In this document: positions 1 to 7,328 of the stretch, one piece after another
Numbering within the stretch: the stretch's first letter is position 1
Layout of the letters: each line of letters begins with the position of its first letter
Assembly: GCF_000337515.1 (NCBI RefSeq)
Contig: NZ_AOIQ01000014.1
Location: 232,903-296,902 of the forward strand
From: Halovivax asiaticus JCM 14624
GTDB lineage: Archaea > Halobacteriota > Halobacteria > Halobacteriales > Natrialbaceae
Direction of reading: 5' to 3'
Length of the DNA: 64,000 bases
The notes under the pieces: model-generated
Told to the model about the DNA's origin: nothing
The model's input: only the letters and a program-made list of their open reading frames with translations
The model's database searches: none
Translations under genes and position numbers: made by a program

Positions 1-571
1 CGGTGTCGAGAAAGCCGGATCCGTCGAGGTCGTCTAGCGAGCGGTCGTCAGCCGCTAACACCGACGTGGTAGCGTGTTTGCCGGTCGCGACGACGACAGC
101 GGGCTCGACACGATCGAGTTCCGTCAGGAGGTGTGGGCGACAGGCCGCGAGTTCCTCGGCGGCAGGTTCGCGCGTACTTACCGAGTCGGCGGACTCACTC
201 GCGGAATCAGTGTCCGGCTCGGCAGCGGCGCCACGCGTCTCGTCCGCGGGCATGCACTTCACCGCGTTCGTGTAGTAGCTCTCGTCGGCGTAACCAACCT
301 CGGCCATCATCCGGCGGATCCGCCGACCGGAGTGGCGCGCGGTGTAGGCCATCCCGGTCCAGTTGCCGCCGCGCCACGGGTCGGCGTCGCGATTGCCGGC
401 ACCTGGCGCCTCGCCGACGACGAAGACCGAGGCGTCAAGCGGGCCCGTTCCCCACGAGATCCGCTCGCGGCAGGCAGCGAGTTGCGGACAGCGATCGCAG
501 TCCGGTTCGACGACGTGGCGCGACGTGGGGAACGCAGGATCGGTAGGGTCGGAGGGCGATTTGGAGGACAC
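1..571 (-). CDS. Uracil-DNA glycosylase family protein (C-terminus outside window)
   Basis: The minus strand is open from 571 to the window edge and reads as a family 4/5-type uracil-DNA glycosylase, which removes uracil from DNA in base excision repair. Near the N-terminus is CDRCPQLAACR, the cysteine pattern expected for the Fe-S cluster of this family. It is followed by VFVVGEAPGAGN, the GEAPG active-site loop, and by YYTNAVKCMP, the second conserved Asn/Cys region. A Ser/Glu/Asp-rich insert follows KCMP. The proposed start is a GTG at 569-571, because no ATG in this frame lies between it and the AT-rich upstream region; the frame stays open further upstream, so the start is uncertain. About 190 codons are visible and the last part is cut off. 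Confidence 0.8.
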   Translation of the reverse strand, partial: MSSKSPSDPTDPAFPTSRHVVEPDCDRCPQLAACRERISWGTGPLDASVFVVGEAPGAGNRDADPWRGGNWTGMAYTARHSGRRIRRMMAEVGYADESYYTNAVKCMPADETRGAAAEPDTDSASESADSVSTREPAAEELAACRPHLLTELDRVEPAVVVATGKHATTSVLAADDRSLDDLDGSGFLDT

Positions 572-839
572 GCACTGAGGAAGGGGCGCATCGACGAAGG
601 GCGTATCGATCCGTCGCGTCCACCTCGCACACAGGGGAACAGGCCGGAAGCCAGCTGGCAGTCGTCGACTCGCCTCAGAAATCTGTTGGAGAATTGTGTT
701 TACCATCCATCTTTGTACGACTCGTCCTACTACCCTATGGAAACAACTATACTATACAAAATTGAAGTGTTCGCGTATGATGGCTCCGGGCAATTGTCGT
801 CGGTCAAAAAGTCCGTATAGACGGACGGAGGACGGTTAG
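572..839. promoter_or_regulatory. Divergent AT-richer intergenic region
   Basis: This gap separates the minus-strand glycosylase from the plus-strand eCIS-core gene. The part from about 690 to 800 is clearly more AT-rich than its surroundings and contains TATA-like stretches such as ctatactatac near 748. It probably holds promoters for both directions. No RNA gene or ORF of note is visible. Confidence 0.4.
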
Positions 840-2075
840 ATGGGGCGGAAGAGAAAGCGTCGAAGAAAACGCGACAACGGCGAGCGGCGGGCACGCGACC
901 GAGACGATCGCCACAAAGAAAGTCGTGAGGACGACGAGCAGGCGTTCACCCCGATGGGAATGCCCGATGTACCGATTCCCGACGCGCCAGTCCCGGACGC
1001 GACACCGCCCGATGCCGCGCCGTCGGTCGGCTTGCCGGCGATGGAGAACGTGGATCCGATTCCGCGGACAGAACGGGTGCCGATGGCCAGTCGCGGCTAC
1101 GGACCCGAGGCACAGGAACACATCATGCGCGCGACGGAGGGGACGGAGACGGATCCCCACGACGTTCCTGATCCGGTGCTGGACGTGCTCGCGACTGGAT
1201 CTGGACGATCACTCGACACCTCGCTTCAACGTACGCTCGAAGAGCGGATGGATGCCGACTTCTCGAACGTCGAGATTCACACTGGGCCCGAAGCGGCGAA
1301 AGCCGCCGACGCAATCGACGCGCGGGCGTTCACCTGCGGGAATGCCATCGTGTTCAACGACGACGAGTACGATCCAGAGAGTGGGGATGGCCAGTATCTG
1401 CTCGCGCACGAGTTGGCGCACGTAAAACAGCAAACCGGGACGGAAATTTCCATGATGCCGCAGTCGGACGCCGATCTGGCAATCGATCCTGACCCGCAGC
1501 TTGAGCGGGAGGCTGGTCAGGCGGCCGAAGAAGCGCTGTCCGGGGAGGAACCGCTGATTGTGAACCGGCTGGGCACGGACGTCCACGTCCAGCGAAAGGA
1601 CTGGAACGCCGGTCCCGCGAACGCCAAGCGCCTCTCGACGGCCGAGGGCCCCGGCCTCGTCGACGAGACAGTCGCGGATCTGACCACCAAGACCTACCGG
1701 CTGACGCAGGACGAGCTCGTCGACCTCGTCGAGGCGGTCGACACACCTGACGAGCTCACCGAATACGTCGAAGCGAACGACATCGAGGTCTCCAGCCGCC
1801 TGCAGGACACGATGGGAAGTGGGTTCAAGGGTGCGACGAGCGGCTGGAAGGCCGGATCGATGGCGGGCTCGCTCACCGGCCCCGCTGGGGCGGTGGCGGG
1901 TGGCCTCGCGGCGATGCCAGTCGGCTACCTTCTCGCCCGGCAGTATGGGAACGGAACGGCCGACACAATACAGAAGCGCCTCCGGTCACTACTCGGACTC
2001 ACTACCGATCAGGAGTTCGAGACCGAGGAGGAGAAACAGGACAAGAGTGGCTGGTTCAGCAGCTTGAGGGAATAA
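840..2075 (+). CDS. eCIS-core (DUF4157) domain protein with HELAH motif and glycine-zipper C-terminus
   Basis: The 411-residue product starts with a very basic stretch (GRKRKRRRKRD), followed by a Pro/Asp-rich linker. At about residues 120-200 is a DUF4157/eCIS-core domain: SLQRTLEERM, then ARAFTCGNAIVF, then HELAHVKQQ with the zinc-type HExxH at residues 190-194. In known systems this domain marks cargo or toxins linked to extracellular contractile injection systems. Residues about 325-369 are hydrophobic and rich in Gly/Ala with GxxxG spacing (GSMAGSLTGPAGAVAGG), like a membrane-inserting glycine zipper. No eCIS sheath, tube or baseplate gene is visible in the window. The stop overlaps the ATG of the next gene (TAATG), so the two are probably translated together. 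An injected or membrane-acting effector role is inference. Confidence 0.75.
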   Translation: MGRKRKRRRKRDNGERRARDRDDRHKESREDDEQAFTPMGMPDVPIPDAPVPDATPPDAAPSVGLPAMENVDPIPRTERVPMASRGYGPEAQEHIMRATEGTETDPHDVPDPVLDVLATGSGRSLDTSLQRTLEERMDADFSNVEIHTGPEAAKAADAIDARAFTCGNAIVFNDDEYDPESGDGQYLLAHELAHVKQQTGTEISMMPQSDADLAIDPDPQLEREAGQAAEEALSGEEPLIVNRLGTDVHVQRKDWNAGPANAKRLSTAEGPGLVDETVADLTTKTYRLTQDELVDLVEAVDTPDELTEYVEANDIEVSSRLQDTMGSGFKGATSGWKAGSMAGSLTGPAGAVAGGLAAMPVGYLLARQYGNGTADTIQKRLRSLLGLTTDQEFETEEEKQDKSGWFSSLRE

Positions 2076-2995
2076 TGAACGCAAAAATCATAGGCCAAGA
2101 CGACGCTGGTGTAGGACTTGTTCTCTCCGATAATGAGAATAGAGAACACGAACTGGGGGTGAATAGTGAAGGAGACATCCTTCACCATCAGGTAGATGAT
2201 ATTTCTGATGACCCGTCTACGAGAACACAAACTGAAAATGAGCAGTTCTCCCAGGCCCGTCGCTACGCCAAGTACTACGTCGCTCAAGAGACCGAATACG
2301 ATACGATCCCGTGGGACCTGAACCCCGAGCGGTTCGAGACCGTCCGCGACTCGCTGGCCGCCCTCACCGTCGACGAACTCGACGACTACTTCGGTGACCT
2401 GTTCGCCCAGAGTCTGAGTCACTACGCGGACGATCCCGACGTCGACACGGGCGACATCGAACGTCCCTACGAGCTTCCGGCGGGCAAAATCGGCCCGGAG
2501 GGCGCCGTACTGTACGAACAGGAGATATACCTCGACGAATCAGGTGATATTGAAACCGTCTCGGGCGTCATCGTCGAGTACTACGTCGCGAAGGGCGAAC
2601 GGACGACCGTTCGTCACGACGAAGCGCCAGTTCCCGATCGCGACCCGGACGCCCGCGTCGAGATTTCGCCAGCACCGTTCGTCGACCTGAAACCCTTCCG
2701 GGACTATCTCGTCTACAATCTGCGTTGTCAGATCCGCGATTGCTACGTCGGAATGGGCCTCGAACCGCCCGCGGCGTACAAAGTCCTCGGCCCCGGTCAG
2801 TATCGCTTCACGGGCAAGTACCAGCACTTCGAGTGCTACCCCGCGTACTTCGACGTCGACGCGGATATCCCCGGCTACAGCCACGAGTTCGCGCCGGAGT
2901 TGCCGATTTCGGACGCCGAACTCGGTGGGTTGGTCGATCCGGGAAGCGAGCGGTCACTGTACAGGCAGCTCAAAAGCGCGCTGTTCAGTCGGTAG
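2075..2995 (+). CDS. Unknown protein coupled to the eCIS-core gene
   Basis: I do not recognise this 306-residue acidic protein. No signal peptide or membrane segment is visible. The first about 60 codons are AT-richer (many GAT, AAT, ATA, AGA), while the rest has normal haloarchaeal G/C third positions. The C-terminal half is rich in aromatic residues (YLVYNLRCQIRDCYVG, YQHFECYPAYFDVD). It starts one base inside the upstream stop codon, so it is almost surely co-expressed with the DUF4157 gene. It could be an adaptor, a chaperone, an immunity partner or a second cargo. The base-composition step suggests that the N-terminus was acquired or recombined. Confidence 0.6.
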   Translation: MNAKIIGQDDAGVGLVLSDNENREHELGVNSEGDILHHQVDDISDDPSTRTQTENEQFSQARRYAKYYVAQETEYDTIPWDLNPERFETVRDSLAALTVDELDDYFGDLFAQSLSHYADDPDVDTGDIERPYELPAGKIGPEGAVLYEQEIYLDESGDIETVSGVIVEYYVAKGERTTVRHDEAPVPDRDPDARVEISPAPFVDLKPFRDYLVYNLRCQIRDCYVGMGLEPPAAYKVLGPGQYRFTGKYQHFECYPAYFDVDADIPGYSHEFAPELPISDAELGGLVDPGSERSLYRQLKSALFSR

Positions 2996-3232
2996 GGCTC
3001 GAAACCGATTCTATCGGAGTGTCTCGGCCGACGGGGAGCCATCCCAGATCGTCAGTCGGGGTCGGCGAGCCGCCACTCGCGGGGTTCCACCACTACGTCT
3101 CACCGTCCGTTTTCCGCATTTGCGACAGCTGGCACTCGTCTGCGCTTCGAAGCGGTCTGGTCGCGGTCGATCGTCGCAGCCCCGTACGGGCAGAGCGTCA
3201 AGGCTATGTCGGCCGAGCCCTACCCTCTTGCA

Positions 3233-3478
3233 ATGACGTTGATTGGATCGGAACTGCTCGCCGAGGTCGTCTCGCTCGCGGTGTACACCGTTCTCGCCAT
3301 TGGCCTGACGATCGTCGGCGCACTCGCGGAGAACGCCAGTCTCCAGCACCTGGGCGCTGGCGACATGATGCTCGCCGGCTGGCTCGCGGCGATCGGCACC
3401 GTCCTGCTGTATGCGGGCGTCTACGCCGTCGGCTACCAGAAACTGGTTCTTCGCGCGAGTGCCATGCTCGCGGAGTAG
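3233..3478 (+). CDS. Small two-helix membrane protein
   Basis: The 81-residue product starts with MTLIGSELLAEVV. This ATG is preferred over an ATG 27 bases upstream because the extension (SAEPYPLA) is non-hydrophobic filler. Two membrane segments are evident (AVYTVLAIGLTIVGAL and MMLAGWLAAIGTVLLYAGVY), separated by a short loop with Gln and His. It stands alone between the eCIS-core unit and ileS. Its function is unknown. Confidence 0.6.
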   Translation: MTLIGSELLAEVVSLAVYTVLAIGLTIVGALAENASLQHLGAGDMMLAGWLAAIGTVLLYAGVYAVGYQKLVLRASAMLAE

Positions 3479-3585
3479 TCGACCACCGGAGCGCGGCGAC
3501 CACGCCGCCGATTAGTCTGTAGCGGTTCGACAGGTGAATCTGCCACACCGATTGCTCTTTAGTCTCGGAGCCAATTCCATCCGGT

Positions 3586-6500
3586 ATGAGTCGATTCGGC
3601 GAGGTCGCCGACCAGTACGACCCCCACGCACTCGAGGAGTCGGTCTTCGAGCACTGGGACGAGGTCGACGCCTACGAGCAGACGAAAGCCCACCGGGCCG
3701 ACGGCGAGCGGTTCTTCTTCGTCGACGGACCGCCGTACACCTCCGGTGCGGCGCACATGGGCACGACGTGGAACAAGACGCTGAAGGACGTCTACCTCCG
3801 CTTTTTGCGGATGCAGGGCTACGACGTCACCGACCGTCCGGGCTACGACATGCACGGGTTGCCCATCGAGACCCGGGTCGAAGAGCAACTCGGCTTCGAG
3901 AACAAGAAGGACATCGAAGCCTATGGGGAGGACGCCTTCATCGAAGCCTGCAAGGAGTACGCCGACGAGCAACTGGAGGGGCTCCAGTCGGACTTCCAGG
4001 ACTTCGGCGTCTGGATGGACTGGGAGGATCCGTACAAGACGGTCTCGCCGGAGTACATGGAGGCCGCCTGGTGGGGCTTTTCCCAGGCCGCCGACCGCGA
4101 CCTCGTCGAGAAGGGCCACCGCTCCATCTCGCAGTGTCCCCGCTGTGAGACCGCGATCGCGAACAACGAAGTCGAGTACGACGACGTCGAGGACCCCTCG
4201 ATCTACGTCAAATTCGACGTAACGGACCGCGAGGGAGACACACCAGCGGACGCGAGCCGTGACGGCAAACTCGTCGTCTGGACGACCACACCGTGGACCA
4301 TCCCCGCGAACACGTTCGTCGCCGTCGACGAAGAGGGCGACTACGTGGGCGTCCGCGCAGAGAAGGACGGGGACGAAGAGCTCCTCTACGTCGCGGAACC
4401 GAAAGTCGAGGCCGTCCTCTCGGCCGGGCGTTACGACGACTACGAAGTCGTCGAGGAGCTGACCGGCGCGGACCTGCTCGGCTGGGCGTACGAACATCCC
4501 ATGGCCGAAAACGTACCGGCCCATCCCGACCACGAGGGTGCCTGCGAGGTCTACGCAGCGGACTACGTCGACACGCACGGCGACGGCACTGGCCTCGTCC
4601 ACTCAGCACCCGGCCACGGGGAGGAGGACTTCGACCGCGGCACCGAACTCGACTTCCCGATCTTCTGTCCCGTCGGCGGTGACGGCGTCTATACCGAGGA
4701 GGGCGGGAAGTACGAAGGGCAGTTCGTCCGCGACGCGAACGAGGACATCATCGCCGACCTCAAGGCGAACGGCTCACTGCTGGCCTCGGAAACCATCTCG
4801 CACAGCTACGGCCACTGCTGGCGCTGCGACACGGGCATCATCCAGATCGTCACCGAGCAGTGGTTCATCACGATCACCGACGTCAAGGACGAACTGCTCG
4901 ATAACATCGAGGACAGCGAGTGGCACCCCGAGTGGGCTCGCGACAACCGCTTCCGTGACTTCGTCGAGGAGGCCCCCGACTGGAACGTCTCCCGCCAGCG
5001 CTACTGGGGGATCCCGCTACCCGTCTGGACACCGGAGGGCGTTGAGAACGACGACGGCACCAGCGGCGAGAACGGCAACGGTGTCGCAGCTGAAGACATG
5101 ATCGTCGTCGGGACCCGCGAGGAACTTGCCGAGCGCGTCGACCAGGACGTCGATCCCCAGTCCGTCGACCTGCACAAGGATACGGTCGACGAGCTGACGA
5201 TCACCGAGGATGGAACGACCTACACCCGCGTACCGGACGTCTTCGACGTCTGGTTCGACTCCTCGGTGGCCTCGCTGGGAACGATCGGCTACCCGTCGAG
5301 CGAGGACGACTTCGATGAACTGTGGCCCGCCGACCTCATCATGGAGGCCCACGACCAGACCCGCGGCTGGTTCTGGTCGCAACTGGGCATGGGGACGACC
5401 GCCCTCGGCGAGATTCCCTACAAGGAGGTCCTCATGCACGGCTTCGCGCAGATGCCCGACGGCCGCGCGATGTCGAAGTCCAAAGACATCCTCGTCGACC
5501 CGCACGAGGCCATCGACAAGCACGGCCGGGACGTGATGCGCATGTTCCTGCTGTCGAACAACCCGCAGGGCGACGACATGCGCTTTTCCTGGGACGGCAT
5601 GGAGACGATGGAACGCCACCTCCGCACCCTCTGGAACGTGTTCCGCTTCCCGCTGCCGTACATGCGTCTCGATGGGTTCGAGCCGGGCGTTGCGACTCCG
5701 TCGCAACGAGACGGAGGCGGTGAAACCGCCGGAGTGACGCTCGACGACGTCGACGAGGACCTCGAACTGGTCGACGAGTGGGTGCTGGCCCGGCTGCAGT
5801 CCACCAAGGCCGAGATGGCCGCCCACTTCGACGACTACCGGCAGGATCGGGCCCTCGACGCGCTCATCGAGTTCGTCGTCGAGGACGTCTCCCGGTTCTA
5901 CGTGCAGGCGGTCCGCGAACGCATGTGGGAGGAAGCCGATAGCGCCTCGAAGTCGGCGGCCTACGCGACGATCTATCACGTCCTCCGCGAGATCGTCGTC
6001 CTGCTCGCACCCTACGCCCCGTTCGTCACCGAAGAACTCTACGGCACGCTCACCGGCGACGACGGCTTCGACACGGTCCACATGGAGGACTGGCCGACGC
6101 CGGACGAGCGCTGGGCGGACGAGGAACTCGAGACAGACGTCGCGCTGCTGCGCGCGATCGAGGAGGCCGGCGCCAACGCGCGCCAGCAGGCCGGTCGCAA
6201 ACTGCGCTGGCCCGTCCCGCGCGTCGTCGTGGCCGCGAACGACGAGCGCCTCGCCACCGCCGTGGAGCGCCACGAAGGCCTGCTCGCCGACCGGCTCAAC
6301 GCCCGCGAGATCGAGGTGCTCGGCGCCGACGAGCGCTGGGGCGAACTCGAGTATAGCGCCGAAGCGGACATGAGCCTCCTCGGCCCCGCGTTCGGCGACC
6401 AAGCGGGGCAGGTCATGAACGCGCTCAACGAGGCCAGCATCGAGGAACCGGACCTCGACGCGCTCGAAGCGACTGTCTCCGACGCTCTGGACGAAGAGAT

Positions 6501-6903
6501 CGACCTCGACGAGGAGATGGTCTCGTTCGTCACGCAGACGCCCGACGACGTGGCCGGGTCGACGATCACGATCGAGGGCGACGAACACGGCGTCGCCTAC
6601 GTCGACGCCTCGCTCACCGCGGACATCGAGAGCGAGGGCTACGCCCGCGAGGTCATCCGCCGGGTCCAGGAGATGCGCAAGGACGCCGACCTCGACGTCG
6701 AACAGCGCATCGCGCTCGAACTCGACGTCGACGACGACCGCGTCGCCGACCTCGTCGATGAGCGCATGGATCTCGTCCGCGAGGAAGTGCGCGCCGACGA
6801 GGTCCGAACGGTCTCGGACGGCCACCGGGAGACCTGGGACGTCGAGGGAGTCTCGATGGAACTGGCGATCGAACCACTTGCGACCGCTGAAGCGTCGGAC
6901 TAG
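3586..6903 (+). CDS. ileS: Isoleucyl-tRNA synthetase
   Basis: This class I aminoacyl-tRNA synthetase charges tRNA-Ile. The 1105-residue length fits archaeal IleRS. The HIGH-type motif reads HMGT at residues 57-60 after PPYTSGAA, and the KMSKS loop reads AMSKSKD at about 628-634. Between them is the CP1 editing domain (VVWTTTPWTIPANT). The Zn-ribbon-like SYGHCWRCDTG and the motif EQWFITI are also present. The C-terminal anticodon-binding part is highly acidic. A short insert near residues 700-715 (PSQRDGGGETAG) looks like a strain-specific linker. The last ten residues and stop are repeated downstream at 7044-7076 in diverged form. Confidence 0.97.
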   Translation: MSRFGEVADQYDPHALEESVFEHWDEVDAYEQTKAHRADGERFFFVDGPPYTSGAAHMGTTWNKTLKDVYLRFLRMQGYDVTDRPGYDMHGLPIETRVEEQLGFENKKDIEAYGEDAFIEACKEYADEQLEGLQSDFQDFGVWMDWEDPYKTVSPEYMEAAWWGFSQAADRDLVEKGHRSISQCPRCETAIANNEVEYDDVEDPSIYVKFDVTDREGDTPADASRDGKLVVWTTTPWTIPANTFVAVDEEGDYVGVRAEKDGDEELLYVAEPKVEAVLSAGRYDDYEVVEELTGADLLGWAYEHPMAENVPAHPDHEGACEVYAADYVDTHGDGTGLVHSAPGHGEEDFDRGTELDFPIFCPVGGDGVYTEEGGKYEGQFVRDANEDIIADLKANGSLLASETISHSYGHCWRCDTGIIQIVTEQWFITITDVKDELLDNIEDSEWHPEWARDNRFRDFVEEAPDWNVSRQRYWGIPLPVWTPEGVENDDGTSGENGNGVAAEDMIVVGTREELAERVDQDVDPQSVDLHKDTVDELTITEDGTTYTRVPDVFDVWFDSSVASLGTIGYPSSEDDFDELWPADLIMEAHDQTRGWFWSQLGMGTTALGEIPYKEVLMHGFAQMPDGRAMSKSKDILVDPHEAIDKHGRDVMRMFLLSNNPQGDDMRFSWDGMETMERHLRTLWNVFRFPLPYMRLDGFEPGVATPSQRDGGGETAGVTLDDVDEDLELVDEWVLARLQSTKAEMAAHFDDYRQDRALDALIEFVVEDVSRFYVQAVRERMWEEADSASKSAAYATIYHVLREIVVLLAPYAPFVTEELYGTLTGDDGFDTVHMEDWPTPDERWADEELETDVALLRAIEEAGANARQQAGRKLRWPVPRVVVAANDERLATAVERHEGLLADRLNAREIEVLGADERWGELEYSAEADMSLLGPAFGDQAGQVMNALNEASIEEPDLDALEATVSDALDEEIDLDEEMVSFVTQTPDDVAGSTITIEGDEHGVAYVDASLTADIESEGYAREVIRRVQEMRKDADLDVEQRIALELDVDDDRVADLVDERMDLVREEVRADEVRTVSDGHRETWDVEGVSMELAIEPLATAEASD

Positions 6904-7043
6904 CACCGCCGAGTGGCACGAGGCGCTTTTTGGTCTCTTGCCGAGCGGAGCGAGGCAACGGTCAGCGAGAGCTACGCTCTCGCCAGACAGATTTTTGCGC
7001 GAGCGGTGAGCGGAGCGAACCCGAGCGGAAAAAGGCGGGAACC

Positions 7044-7076
7044 GAACCGCTCGCGACGGCCGAGGCGTCCGATTAG
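7044..7076 (+). pseudogene. Second copy of the ileS 3' end
   Basis: These 33 bases encode E-P-L-A-T-A-E-A-S-D-stop, the same peptide as the ileS end at 6871-6903. Eight of the eleven codons differ, and every difference is synonymous (CCA/CCG, CTT/CTC, ACC/ACG, GCT/GCC, GAA/GAG, TCG/TCC, GAC/GAT and so on). This is the pattern left by replacement of ileS with a diverged allele, with the old tail remaining. Homology does not extend upstream of the first codon by eye. Confidence 0.7.
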
Positions 7077-7093
7077 GCGGACGCGACGGACTT

Positions 7094-7318
7094 CTACATC
7101 GAAGGCAGACAGTCGGCGATCGATGCGTCGCCGTTCACGACGACTCGCCACTCGGCATCGGCGGCGGCGGTGATCGTGAGAGAGATGCGGAGCGGTTCCT
7201 GCTGACTGACCGTCGACGCCGAGCCCACGTACACGCCCTCGTCGCTGGTTGACCTGTCGTCCGTGCTTCGATGATCGTCACGGCACGCCCACAAGGGATT
7301 TGCTGGTCCGTCACTCAA
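7094..7318 (-). pseudogene. Truncated remnant of an unknown convergent gene
   Basis: The last about 48 codons of this minus-strand frame (about 7245 down to 7094) have almost purely G/C third positions and read as a beta-rich tail (RISLTITAAADAEWRVVV). Upstream of about 7245 codon bias is lost although the frame stays open to an ATG at 7318. I read this as the 3' end of a gene whose 5' part was deleted. It ends 17 bases from the second ileS tail copy, as expected for an original convergent neighbour. A genuine 74-residue protein is the alternative. Confidence 0.35.
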
Positions 7319-7328
7319 ACAGGTTCAG

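Larger units (their letters stand above)
6904..7328. other. Gene-free stretch with two gene remnants
   Basis: This 425-base stretch between ileS and the HEYTH protease gene has no full gene. It contains repeated gagcggagcga-type words (for example around 6940-6955 and 7005-7025), a second copy of the ileS tail at 7044-7076, and the end of a convergent reading frame (7094-about 7245). It looks like a recombination scar. Confidence 0.6.

Noticed and set aside
5017-6906. 629-codon open frame on the minus strand across ileS
   Set aside because: It is the usual antisense shadow of a GC-rich gene. The plus strand carries all IleRS motifs, and the antisense protein has no acidic bias or known domain.
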